From Lentimicrobium saccharophilum (GTDB taxonomy: Bacteria; Bacteroidota; Bacteroidia; Bacteroidales; Lentimicrobiaceae), in NCBI RefSeq assembly GCF_001192835.1, contig NZ_DF968183.1, forward strand, positions 744,001 through 808,000: DNA of 64,000 nt, given 5' to 3'. The notes beneath the pieces were generated by a model. That model ran no database searches. It had not been told where the DNA came from and saw only the letters and a list, made by a program, of their open reading frames with translations. Position numbers and translations under genes: made by a program. Each line of letters starts with the position of its first letter. Position 1 is the first letter of the stretch. This document shows, one piece after another, positions 35,544 through 44,858 of the stretch.

Positions 35544-37785
35544 CCACCAGTTTAACAGCGGTCTTCGCATGGGGGCTTCCCGCCTTCGTGCAGACTATGC
35601 TGTAAATTCCGGCAGGGAAATCATCCAATCCAAGCTGTATCATCTGATGGCCAACGGCTGAGATTGTCTTTACCAGGGCGCCGTACACATTTGTAATATC
35701 AACTGACCAGTTCCCGTCAGAGAGAATGGTTACCCTTGTCATATTCATAGCCGGATTGGGTGCAACCAAAACCCTGGTACCGATTTCTCCGTATGAATCA
35801 GGAATTCCGGCAGGTCCGGGATTTTTTCCTTTAAAAAGCGCGATTCCGCCGCCATAATTGCCAACAGCCAGGTCGGGATAACCGTCGGCATTCAGATCTG
35901 CTGTCGCAGGAGACGTACGGATACCTTCCGAAATATACATAAAATGATGTTCTGCCTTATTAAACAAGGCGCCCGTCTCCGTTGAGAGATTATTATAACG
36001 TGAGATGATACCGGTTTCCGATCCTACCAGCAGGTTTATTTCTCCCGATCCGTCGCGGATAAAAGCGGGCACACTGTATCCGGTATAAGAAAGCTGATAG
36101 TCGGTAACGTCCACCCCACCCCAGAAATCGGTTACCAAACCGAATACAGGCTGCCCGGCGCTTCCCTCATTTCTGTAGAATGAAAGACGGCCCTTGCTGC
36201 CGCCCGTTATCAGATCGGCATCCCCATCTTCGTCAAAGTCAAACAAAACCGGTGTCGAGTAACTTTCCACCGCTATCTGCTGATAATTAAATTCAGGCTC
36301 AGCAAAAACCGGAACAGCCCCTGCACCGGCAGTATTTTCGAAAAAAATAATCTTCCCCGAATCGCTCCCCAGCAGCATATCCATATCTCCATCACCATCC
36401 AGGTCGGCAAAAGCGGGGTAAGCGCCCTGTATTGAAAGCGCAGTGATACCGGCAAAGTCATCATCAGCAAGAGTAAATTCCGGACTTTCAGCAGTACCAA
36501 TATTAATAAACAAAGATAATCTGCTGTAATAGTAGCATTTTAGCTGCCCTGCATTATTCATAAAACAGGTATCATAAAGGCCATAATTACCGGCAACCAT
36601 ATCCGTAAGGCCATCACCGTTGACATCCGCAAAAACAGGGTAAGCGCCAAGCCCCAGATCGATCATGGTATTCTGAAGGAACGATTTCTCCACGAGCTCA
36701 AATTCGGGCGCCGGCCCTGAAGACACATCCTCATACAGCCATACACAATCAGACCCCCGCGACTTAACCAGACTCGGATCAAACGGAGAGACTAAGAGGT
36801 CCTTTCGCCCGGAGTTGGTGATGTCGATATGCTGAACAAGGGGAAACGACCAGAGGTATACCGGATCGTTTAAAGGATATTGCGGAAGCTGCTCCGTCAT
36901 CAAAGCTTCAATATTACTGCCGGCGTTTATCAGCGGGGCAGGATCAGGATAATCGACATCGCCAAGCAATAAATCGAGCACCTCATCACCATTGAAATCA
37001 AGCAGGCAAAAGGTGGAACCCGTATGCTTGGGGTCGTTGGCAGGAATCCTGAATCCTCCGCCGGCATAACACGTATCAAGGTAAATGATATTCGACTCCG
37101 GGTTTTCGGCAAAACGCCCCCAGCAGCCGGTTTCTTTATGAAAAAGCAATGAATCGGCCGATCCTGTTTCCTCCACCGACCTGTTTCGGTGCAATTCCAC
37201 CCATGAACCAAGTCCCCAGAAAGTCAGGATATCCAGATCTCCGTCCCCATCGAGATCAGCAATTACCGGATAATCGACATAGGTTACCAGCAGATTTGTG
37301 TAAATGCTTCCCTGCAATGAAGTAATATAAGGATCAACGGCTTTTTCAAACTGCGGGGTTTGATCTCCCGTATTTTTATATACCATAATGCCTCCGGGCG
37401 TATAGGTAAAAATATCAGGCTTCCCGTCACCGTTGTAATCTGCAACCTGAAACCAATGGTTCAACGCGGGGAAAAAACGGCGATAGTAAGGCGCATAGGT
37501 ATATACCACTTCCTGATCCTGTCTGCTGAAAACAAAAGGCAGCAAACGGTCCCCATGTCGGTCAAAAACAAGCAGGTCGTCCAAACCGTCTCCATCAAGG
37601 TCGAACTTCCCAAATTGAACATTATTCAAACCCCCTGTCCAGGCATTACGCATTTGCACTCCCTGCATGTTTACCGGCAGGTCTGACCATTGTTCAAATC
37701 CGAAATCATTCAGCGCCTGCCCCCGGGCGTCCGGATGCAATAATAACAGGCTAAGGCAGGAAAGGAAGGTTAAAAATTGTTTCAT
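35533..37785 (-). CDS. FG-GAP/VCBS-repeat protein with T9SS sorting domain
   Basis: 750 residues: signal peptide (SLLLLHPDARGQ), then many integrin-alpha-like FG-GAP repeats with Ca2+-binding loops (for example DLDGDGLDDLLVFD, DYNGDGKPDIF, DVNGDGLTDM, DLNADGYPDL), forming a beta-propeller. It ends with a type IX secretion C-terminal domain (LVAPNPAMNMTRVTIL to AGIYSIVCT...AVKLVVIR), so it should be exported by T9SS and anchored to the surface. No enzyme domain is seen; probably adhesive or structural. Confidence 0.9.
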   Translation of the reverse strand: MKQFLTFLSCLSLLLLHPDARGQALNDFGFEQWSDLPVNMQGVQMRNAWTGGLNNVQFGKFDLDGDGLDDLLVFDRHGDRLLPFVFSRQDQEVVYTYAPYYRRFFPALNHWFQVADYNGDGKPDIFTYTPGGIMVYKNTGDQTPQFEKAVDPYITSLQGSIYTNLLVTYVDYPVIADLDGDGDLDILTFWGLGSWVELHRNRSVEETGSADSLLFHKETGCWGRFAENPESNIIYLDTCYAGGGFRIPANDPKHTGSTFCLLDFNGDEVLDLLLGDVDYPDPAPLINAGSNIEALMTEQLPQYPLNDPVYLWSFPLVQHIDITNSGRKDLLVSPFDPSLVKSRGSDCVWLYEDVSSGPAPEFELVEKSFLQNTMIDLGLGAYPVFADVNGDGLTDMVAGNYGLYDTCFMNNAGQLKCYYYSRLSLFINIGTAESPEFTLADDDFAGITALSIQGAYPAFADLDGDGDMDMLLGSDSGKIIFFENTAGAGAVPVFAEPEFNYQQIAVESYSTPVLFDFDEDGDADLITGGSKGRLSFYRNEGSAGQPVFGLVTDFWGGVDVTDYQLSYTGYSVPAFIRDGSGEINLLVGSETGIISRYNNLSTETGALFNKAEHHFMYISEGIRTSPATADLNADGYPDLAVGNYGGGIALFKGKNPGPAGIPDSYGEIGTRVLVAPNPAMNMTRVTILSDGNWSVDITNVYGALVKTISAVGHQMIQLGLDDFPAGIYSIVCTKAGSPHAKTAVKLVVIR

Positions 37786-37967
37786 TTCAGGTCAATGCTG
37801 GTAATTTCAGAACGTAAAAGTAGGGAAAATGAATCACCCTATGATAAGGAAAAACCATCAAGATTGATAAATCCCGGGAATAAAGACATGGGTATTGAAA
37901 GTTTGATGGCATTAACCGGCAAGCTTTCCGGAGGTTTACTATGCGAAAAATTCATAAAATAAGCAGG

Positions 37968-37998
37968 TTGGTAAATTCCAATAGAAGTTCTATATTTG
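37968..37998 (+). promoter_or_regulatory. Bacteroidota-type promoter of secDF
   Basis: TTG (37968-37970), 20-bp spacer, TATATTTG (37991-37998), 44 bp before the ATG. Confidence 0.65.
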
Positions 37999-38042
37999 CA
38001 GGCTCAAAAAATTAATCTAATTCAATCAAATAACTAACACAC

Positions 38043-41000
38043 ATGCAGAATAAAGGTGCTATTAAATTCTTCGCGATTGCATTGGCAATTGTGTGCCTTT
38101 TTCAGCTTTCGTTCACCTTTTTCACAAAAAGGGTTGAGAAAAAAGCCAGGGAGTATTCCAGGAATGAAGCTGCTATAAGTCAGGCGAAAGAGCTGGCCGG
38201 GGGAAACACATTGCTCGAACAGAAACTGATGGATTCTATCAGTAAGTCAAGGGAACGCTATTATCTTGACTCTATGTCGGGCCAGCCGGTATTCAACATC
38301 CTGGTTCGCAAATATACTTATCAGGAGTGCAAGGAACGCGAGCTGAACCTGGGACTTGACCTCAAGGGAGGTATGAACGTAACCCTCGAAGTCTCGGTTG
38401 TAGATATCGTAAGGGCGCTGTCAGGTTATAGCACCAATCCCGTATTCACCCAGGCCGTAGATATGGCCCTGCAAAAACAGAAAAACAGTCAGAGTGATTT
38501 TGTGACGCTGTTCGGAGAATCATTTCAGGAAATTGACCCCAATGCGAGCCTTGCCGCTATTTTCAACACGGTGGAGCTCAAGGACAGAATTTCATACAAT
38601 TCAACCAACAGTGAGGTACTGGATGTGATCCGTCAGGAGACAAAAGGAGCCATCGACCGCACCTTTAATATCCTGCGTACCCGTATCGACCGCTTCGGGG
38701 TAGCCCAGCCCAATATTCAGCAGCTTCAGACTGCCGGCCGTATCCTGGTTGAGCTTCCTGGTATCAAAGAACCTGAGCGTGTGCGTAAGCTCCTCCAGGG
38801 AACAGCACAGCTGGAATTCTGGGAAACCTATCAGTTTGCAGAGCTTGTTCCTTACTTTGAAGAGGCCAATAAACGACTGGCGTCCATCACCTCCGAAGGT
38901 GCAATGGCTGATTCCACCGTTGCTGACACTACAACCACTGCTGCCGGAGAGGTACCACAGACGGAACAGACAACTCCTGCCGATACCACGGCCACTGCGC
39001 AGGCTGACACTGCCCAGTCGACTTTGCTAGACAAGATCAGCGATACCACCGCCGCAGATCAACAGAAGGAATCTTTTGAAAAATATGCCAAAGAAAATCC
39101 GCTTTTTGCTTACCTCAACCCGGCTATTTTCCCCAATGCCCAGGGGCAGTATTTCCCGGGCGAGGGCGCTACTGTAGGTTTTGCAACGATAAAGGATACC
39201 GCACGGGTTAACCGCATGCTGCGTCAGACCGCCAGCATTTTCCCCAGAGACCTGAAAATGGCCTGGACCGTAAAACCTGAAAAAGATCGCCCGGAAATTC
39301 TTGAACTGATCGCCCTTAAGGTGACCAGCCGTGACGGCCTTGCTCCCCTTGGCGGTGATGCTGTAGTGGATGCCCGCCAGGATTACGACCAGAACGGCAG
39401 GGTGGAGATTACCATGCTGATGAATGCCGAAGGCGCCAAAACCTGGAAAAGGCTTACCGCCGATAACATCGGCAACCAGATTGCCATTGTTCTCGATGAT
39501 TATGTTTATTCAGCACCCCGAGTAAACAGCGAAATTCCCAACGGACGTTCATCCATTACCGGAAACTTCAGCATTGAAGAAGCTCAGGACCTTGCAAACA
39601 TTCTCAAAGCAGGTAAGCTGCCTGCCCCTGCCCGCATTGTACAGGAAGAAGTGGTCGGACCATCACTCGGACGCGAATCCATCAACTCCGGTTTGACTTC
39701 GTTCGTCATTGCATTTGTCCTGGTACTTATCTACATGGTGCTTTATTACAACCGTGCCGGATGGGTTGCCGACCTTGCCCTGGTTACCAATATCTTCTTT
39801 ATCTTCGGGGTACTCACATCGTTAGGGGCAGTGCTGACCCTGCCGGGTATCGCGGGTATCGTGCTTACCCTTGGTATGGCTGTTGACTCCAACGTAATTA
39901 TCTATGAACGCGTCAGGGAAGAGCTAAGAGCAGGAAAAGGGCTCCGGCTTGCAATTACCGACGGGTATAACAATGCCTACTCTGCCATTATCGACGGTAA
40001 CGTTACCACGCTGCTCACCGGTATTGTGCTGAATATATTCGGATCAGGCCCCGTTCAGGGGTTCGCAACCACGCTGATCATCGGTATCATCACATCATTG
40101 TTCACTTCAATTTTTATCTCAAGGATAATTTTTGAATGGCAGCTGCGCAAAAACAGAAACATTCCGTTTGACAACCAATACACCCGCTACGCATTTACAA
40201 AGGTCAATTTTGACTTTATCGGCTTGCGTAAGAAGATGTACATTGCTTCAGGGATTGTCATTCTGATCGGAATTATTTCTCTGGCAACCAAAGGGCTCAA
40301 TTTCGGAGTTGACTTCTCGGGAGGCCGGACTTATGTAATCCGGTTTGACAAAGAAGTAGGTACCAATGAGGTGAGAAGCCTGCTGGCTGATGAGTTTGGG
40401 GAAGCTCCTGAAGTAAAAACCTTTGGCTCCTCCAATCAGGTAAAGATCACCACCAAATACATGATTGAAGAGGATACACAGGCCGCCGACTCCATCGTAG
40501 AAGCCAAAATCTTCAACGGTGTTAAAGGACTCTACGACACCCCGATGAATTTCAATGACTTCACTGCGGATGATGAGACCAAAGTGCTGGGCAGGCTGAG
40601 TTCACAGAAAGTCGGACCGACCATTGCCGACGATATCAAACAAGGCGCTGTACTGGCTGTCTTCTTCGCTCTGCTGATCATCTTTATCTATATCGCTATC
40701 AGGTTTAAGAAATGGCAGTATGGTATGGGAGGTCTGGTTGCTTTGGCGCATGACACCATGATCACCATCTCTCTGTATTCGATTTTCTCAGGGATATTAC
40801 CGTTTAACCTCGAAGTGGATCAGGCATTTATCGCCGCCCTGCTTACGATCATCGGATATTCAATCAATGACACCGTGATTATTTTCGACCGTATCAGGGA
40901 ATATGTCGGACTTTATCCCAAACGGGTTATCTCCGATAATATGAACCACGCCATGAACAGCACACTCGGACGTACATTTAACACCGCCGGTACAACCCTC

Positions 41001-41189
41001 GTTGTGTTGATCGCCATCTTTATCTTTGGTGGTGAGGTTATCCGTGGATTTGTCTTCGCCCTTATGGTCGGTATTGCCATCGGTACCTATTCGTCCATCT
41101 TCGTTGCTTCTCCCATCGCTTATGACTTTATTACGAATTCGCAGAAGCGCAGGAAAAGAAAAGAAGAGGCTAAAAAACTTCAGAAATAA
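38043..41189 (+). CDS. secDF: Fused protein translocase subunit SecDF
   Basis: 1048 residues joining SecD and SecF, both RND-type subunits that use the proton gradient to complete protein export. SecD part: N-terminal membrane segment, GLDLKGGMNVTLEV, a Thr/Ala/Pro-rich low-complexity insertion (about 290-345), the TILREL-type P1 region, and GMAVDSNVIIYERVREEL. SecF part (from about 730): FGVDFSGGRTYVIRF and SINDTVIIFDRIREY. Fused SecDF is common in Bacteroidota. The insert is species-variable. Monocistronic with its own promoter and terminator. Confidence 0.95.
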   Translation: MQNKGAIKFFAIALAIVCLFQLSFTFFTKRVEKKAREYSRNEAAISQAKELAGGNTLLEQKLMDSISKSRERYYLDSMSGQPVFNILVRKYTYQECKERELNLGLDLKGGMNVTLEVSVVDIVRALSGYSTNPVFTQAVDMALQKQKNSQSDFVTLFGESFQEIDPNASLAAIFNTVELKDRISYNSTNSEVLDVIRQETKGAIDRTFNILRTRIDRFGVAQPNIQQLQTAGRILVELPGIKEPERVRKLLQGTAQLEFWETYQFAELVPYFEEANKRLASITSEGAMADSTVADTTTTAAGEVPQTEQTTPADTTATAQADTAQSTLLDKISDTTAADQQKESFEKYAKENPLFAYLNPAIFPNAQGQYFPGEGATVGFATIKDTARVNRMLRQTASIFPRDLKMAWTVKPEKDRPEILELIALKVTSRDGLAPLGGDAVVDARQDYDQNGRVEITMLMNAEGAKTWKRLTADNIGNQIAIVLDDYVYSAPRVNSEIPNGRSSITGNFSIEEAQDLANILKAGKLPAPARIVQEEVVGPSLGRESINSGLTSFVIAFVLVLIYMVLYYNRAGWVADLALVTNIFFIFGVLTSLGAVLTLPGIAGIVLTLGMAVDSNVIIYERVREELRAGKGLRLAITDGYNNAYSAIIDGNVTTLLTGIVLNIFGSGPVQGFATTLIIGIITSLFTSIFISRIIFEWQLRKNRNIPFDNQYTRYAFTKVNFDFIGLRKKMYIASGIVILIGIISLATKGLNFGVDFSGGRTYVIRFDKEVGTNEVRSLLADEFGEAPEVKTFGSSNQVKITTKYMIEEDTQAADSIVEAKIFNGVKGLYDTPMNFNDFTADDETKVLGRLSSQKVGPTIADDIKQGAVLAVFFALLIIFIYIAIRFKKWQYGMGGLVALAHDTMITISLYSIFSGILPFNLEVDQAFIAALLTIIGYSINDTVIIFDRIREYVGLYPKRVISDNMNHAMNSTLGRTFNTAGTTLVVLIAIFIFGGEVIRGFVFALMVGIAIGTYSSIFVASPIAYDFITNSQKRRKRKEEAKKLQK

Positions 41190-41210
41190 TAAACTGAAAT
41201 AAACAGAAAT

Positions 41211-41248
41211 AGTCCCGTCAGCCAATTGCTGGCGGGGCTTTTTTTTTG
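41211..41248 (+). terminator. Terminator after secDF
   Basis: AGTCCCGTCAGC and GCTGGCGGGGCT form a long stem around CAATT, followed by nine T. Confidence 0.9.
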
Positions 41249-41422
41249 GATTGTTTTCCGGGTGCCGTAATGAGATGCAATCTTACGAATCATTATTTTC
41301 CGGTAAACTTTTATAAATAGTTACATTGTTGTCCGGGGAAATTATTATAATTTGACCGGAATGCTTCATAGGTGTTGGTTTCAGAAGATTGTAACAGCAT
41401 ACAACTTACTTTTGAATATTTC

Positions 41423-41504
41423 GCCACTAAGGCACAAAGGCACCAAGATGCACAAATTTATTTTTCTCATTTAGTGATACTTAGTGTCTTCGTGTCTTTG
41501 TGGC
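41423..41504. repeat. Imperfect inverted repeat of CAC-AAG words
   Basis: The 503-bp gap between secDF and the TatA gene holds no gene. Left arm 41423-41449 (GCCACTAAGGCACAAAGGCA...) and right arm 41478-41504 are complementary at 20 of 27 positions. The arms consist of a repeating 5-6 nt theme (CAC/AAG), as in interspersed repeats common in this phylum; related words occur at 57874 and 57994. Confidence 0.6.
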
Positions 41505-41691
41505 AAATTCTTTCTTCATTTTATCCGGACAATGGTGAAATAGTTATAAGATTACCTTCGTTGCGCTCATAATTAAAACGGACAGCATTTTGTCACTAAT
41601 CAGCTAAACAAGGTAAGTTATCCGGCATATAATAATCTTATCCGGAATGAAGAAGGTTTTTTGTAATTTTACCACATCAAGCAATTAACCA

Positions 41692-42144
41692 ATGTACATC
41701 CAGCCACTCCTGTTTCTTGATATCAGCGGAGGAGAGTTTCTGATCATTATCCTGGCTGTTTTCCTGATTTTCGGGCCAAAAAGAATGCCCGAGATCGCAA
41801 GGAAAATCGGGCGCACCATGAATGAATTAAAAAAAGCATCAAGTGACATCACGCGTGAATTCCGGGAAGAGACCAGCGGCATAGCCAGGGAATTAAACAC
41901 TGCAAGGGAAACATTACGGCATGGAAGCGATATAATCAGGGATGAACTGGTAAATACCGGTAATAAAATTGAAAAAGAGATTACTCCGGCCGGGAAGGAG
42001 GATGTCACTCCTGAACCCGGGCCTGTTCCGGACCCATATGGACTGGAGTCAGAAAACAATGAGCCGGATCATTTAAATCCGGCTGAGATGCATAAGAATC
42101 CGGATAAAACTGATCAAAAGGATACTGAATCTCTCATTAAATGA
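41692..42144 (+). CDS. TatA/TatB-like twin-arginine translocase subunit
   Basis: 150 residues. An N-terminal membrane helix (GGEFLIIILAVFLIF) then the hinge GPKRMPEIARKIGRTMNELKKA, an amphipathic helix, and a long charged, Pro-rich, presumably disordered tail. This is the TatA/TatB/TatE (MttA_Hcf106) architecture, and the G-P hinge is intact. TatC is not in the window. The tail of about 90 residues is longer than in most TatA proteins, closer to TatB; the assignment between A and B is undecided. Confidence 0.85.
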   Translation: MYIQPLLFLDISGGEFLIIILAVFLIFGPKRMPEIARKIGRTMNELKKASSDITREFREETSGIARELNTARETLRHGSDIIRDELVNTGNKIEKEITPAGKEDVTPEPGPVPDPYGLESENNEPDHLNPAEMHKNPDKTDQKDTESLIK

Positions 42145-42320
42145 CCGGAATCTTTCCGGCTACTGAAAAGGAATACCGGCATATAAAGTCCAGCCGGTTC
42201 AGGGCACAATTTTAAACCATTAAATCCGTTTAATCATCAGTCATTTTCGTTCAGATGTACAGTTGATCAGGCATAAAAGCGAAAAATGTCTAATTTAGCA
42301 GTCAAATCAGCATCAAAACA

Positions 42321-44804
42321 ATGGTTTTTCCTGAAACATCCAGAAAGTATTCCATATCCGGCACCCTGCTGAGCCTGGGAATTTTTATAATGGTTTCTTT
42401 TGTCAGTCCATCGGTCAGCTATGGCCAGAGCAGAAGGATAGCCGCTGCCGAAGAAGCTTTCAACAATTTCCAGTACAATGTTGCGGTTAACCGTTACAAG
42501 AAAGCATATTCCAAGACCAAAAGCCGGCCCGAAAAGGACAGGATTTCTTTTCAGATGGCTGAGTGTTACCGCATGATGAACAATACCAAACGGGCCGAAG
42601 TCACCTACCGCAGGATCATTAAAAGTGATTTTGCCAGGCGGAACCCCTTGGTATACCTGCATTATGCCAATATGCTGAGGGCCAATGAAAAATACGAAGA
42701 TGCAAAGGACTATTACAGCCTGTATATCGAAAATGCACCGGATGACCCAAGGGGCACCAATGGACTGAGATCCTGCGAGCTGGCTTCAGAATGGATCGAA
42801 AATCCTACCAAATTTACGGTTACCAACGTAAAAAAAATCAATTCAAAGAGTGATGATTTCGCGGCCACCTATGCCGATAAATTTTTCAATGCACTGATTT
42901 TCACTTCTACCAGAGAGGGAAGTACCGGCAAAGGACTGGATGACTGGACGGGACAAAATTTCAGTGATCTGTTCCTTACCCGCCAGGACAGGAAAGGCGA
43001 ATGGAGTGAACCGGCACTAGCCGATGCCGAAGGCAGAATAAATACCTCAGGCAACGAAGGAGCGCCGGCCTTTAATGACAATTTCACCACGCTTTACTAT
43101 ACCCGTTGCGGAAACGCCGAAGATTCTGCCTCAAACTGTCAGATTCTTGTCGTGAAAAGATCCGGAAGAGGCTGGGGTGAACCTCAGGTGCTGAACCTGG
43201 GCAAAGACACGGCGGTTACGAATGGTCACCCCGCCATCAGTTCGGATGAGCTTACACTGATTTTCTCCAGTGACAGAAAAAACGGACAAGGCGGGAAAGA
43301 CCTGTGGATTGCCACCAGGAAAAGTACTTCCGATGAATTCAACAAACCGCTCAACCTGGGTGCTGTGGTGAATACGCCTGGGGATGAAGTTTTTCCCTTT
43401 CTGAAAAATGACACCGTACTCTATTTTTCCTCCAACGGCCATCCCGGACTCGGGGGGCTTGATATTTTTAAAAGCGTGAGACGCGGAGACGAATGGACAG
43501 TCCCGGTAAATATGGAAGTTCCTGTAAATTCAAGCGCCGATGATTTTGCGATGATCTTCCAGCCGGGCGAAGAACAGGGGTTTATGACTTCGAACCGCAA
43601 AGGCGGACGCGGGGGAGATGATATTTATTCATTTATCAATCCGCCGCTGGTCTTTACCCTTCAGGGAACCGTGAAAGATGACCGGACCCTTCAGTTTGTC
43701 CCTCTGGCGACTGTCAGGCTGGTAGGCTCCGACGGGTCTTCAGTTGACGCCAAAACCGATCCAAAAGGATTTTATTCCTTCAGCAAATCGCAGATAAAGC
43801 CCAATGTCACCTATGAGCTTACCGTGCTGAAAGACAATTATTTCAACAAAAAGGCAAGGGAAACCACTGTTGGTCTTGAAAAGAACAAGGATTTCGTGAT
43901 CGACTTCCTGCTGGAACCCATTCCTGAAAAGCCCGTTGTGCTGCCCGACATTCTGTACGATCTGGCAAAATGGGATCTTAAACCTCAATACCAGGATTCG
44001 CTGCAGGGCCTGATCAAAACCCTGCTCGAAAACGAAACCGTGGTCGTTGAGCTGGCCTCACATACCGATGCCCGCGATACCGAGGAGCGCAACGACATCC
44101 TTTCGCAGCGCCGAGCAGAGTCAGTCGTTAATTATCTGATCGACAGGGGTATTGACCCGGAGCGTTTGGTTGCCAAAGGTTATGGCGAACGTGTTCCCAG
44201 GGTCCTTGCAAAAGATGTGCGCAAAGATGGTTTTCTGTTTAAGACCGGCATCAGGCTTACCGAAACATTTATTGATTCATTAGGCACAACTGCAGAAAAA
44301 GAGGCCGCCCACGCCCTGAACCGCCGGACAGAATTCAGGGTACTCAGCAAAGATTTTGTTCCCAAGCCCAAAAACAAGGAGATTACCCAGAAAGTCGAGA
44401 TTAAGATCAACCCCGAAGACAACATCGTGGCCATTGAAGTCGGCAGGGGTAATGCGGTGACCATACCGGTTATTGTGAACGGATACAATGTAAAAATCAT
44501 GCTCGACCGGGATGACCGCGGACTGATTTTCTCCCTGCCTGAAGCACAGAAATTATTGCAGTCGGGAGCCATCACCAAAGATGATTTCGTCGGGGATGCC
44601 AATGTAATCCTTGCCGAAGGGTCCATTGCCGACCGCGCGGTGTTTAAAATCAGGGAATTTAAGATCGGGCCGAAAACCGTATCCAATGTCGAGGCAAGCG
44701 TTTCACACAAGATTACCGAAGGCGTGATTATGGGCGAAAGCACCATCAATATGCTGGGCAGGTTTAAAATTGATGAAGCGAACAAACAACTGATTTTCAA
44801 TTAA
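42321..44804 (+). CDS. PorE-like OmpA protein with TPR, PD40, CRD and retropepsin-like tail
   Basis: 827 residues. Signal peptide (to VSYGQ), TPR-like helices (about 35-145), PD40/WD40-like beta-propeller repeats (LIFSSDRKNGQGGKDLW; YFSSNGHPGLGGLDIF), a carboxypeptidase-regulatory-like domain (FTLQGTVKDDRTLQFVPLATVRL), and an OmpA C-terminal peptidoglycan-binding domain (VVELASHTDARDTEERNDILSQRRAESVVNYL). This order matches PorE of Porphyromonas T9SS. After OmpA there is an extra domain of about 150 residues resembling a clan-AA protease (VTIPVIVNGYNVKIMLDRDDRG), but the catalytic D-T/S-G reads D-R-D, so it should be inactive. A UUCG-loop hairpin follows. Confidence 0.85.
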   Translation: MVFPETSRKYSISGTLLSLGIFIMVSFVSPSVSYGQSRRIAAAEEAFNNFQYNVAVNRYKKAYSKTKSRPEKDRISFQMAECYRMMNNTKRAEVTYRRIIKSDFARRNPLVYLHYANMLRANEKYEDAKDYYSLYIENAPDDPRGTNGLRSCELASEWIENPTKFTVTNVKKINSKSDDFAATYADKFFNALIFTSTREGSTGKGLDDWTGQNFSDLFLTRQDRKGEWSEPALADAEGRINTSGNEGAPAFNDNFTTLYYTRCGNAEDSASNCQILVVKRSGRGWGEPQVLNLGKDTAVTNGHPAISSDELTLIFSSDRKNGQGGKDLWIATRKSTSDEFNKPLNLGAVVNTPGDEVFPFLKNDTVLYFSSNGHPGLGGLDIFKSVRRGDEWTVPVNMEVPVNSSADDFAMIFQPGEEQGFMTSNRKGGRGGDDIYSFINPPLVFTLQGTVKDDRTLQFVPLATVRLVGSDGSSVDAKTDPKGFYSFSKSQIKPNVTYELTVLKDNYFNKKARETTVGLEKNKDFVIDFLLEPIPEKPVVLPDILYDLAKWDLKPQYQDSLQGLIKTLLENETVVVELASHTDARDTEERNDILSQRRAESVVNYLIDRGIDPERLVAKGYGERVPRVLAKDVRKDGFLFKTGIRLTETFIDSLGTTAEKEAAHALNRRTEFRVLSKDFVPKPKNKEITQKVEIKINPEDNIVAIEVGRGNAVTIPVIVNGYNVKIMLDRDDRGLIFSLPEAQKLLQSGAITKDDFVGDANVILAEGSIADRAVFKIREFKIGPKTVSNVEASVSHKITEGVIMGESTINMLGRFKIDEANKQLIFN

Positions 44805-44811
44805 CATTTTC

Positions 44812-44837
44812 AAACCGGCTGCTTCGGCAGCCGGTTT
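44812..44837 (+). terminator. UUCG-tetraloop hairpin after the OmpA gene
   Basis: AAACCGGCTGC, TTCG, GCAGCCGGTTT: perfect 11-bp stem with a stable TTCG loop. No long T-run follows. Confidence 0.75.
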
Positions 44838-44858
44838 GCTTTGGTTAATATTACAACT

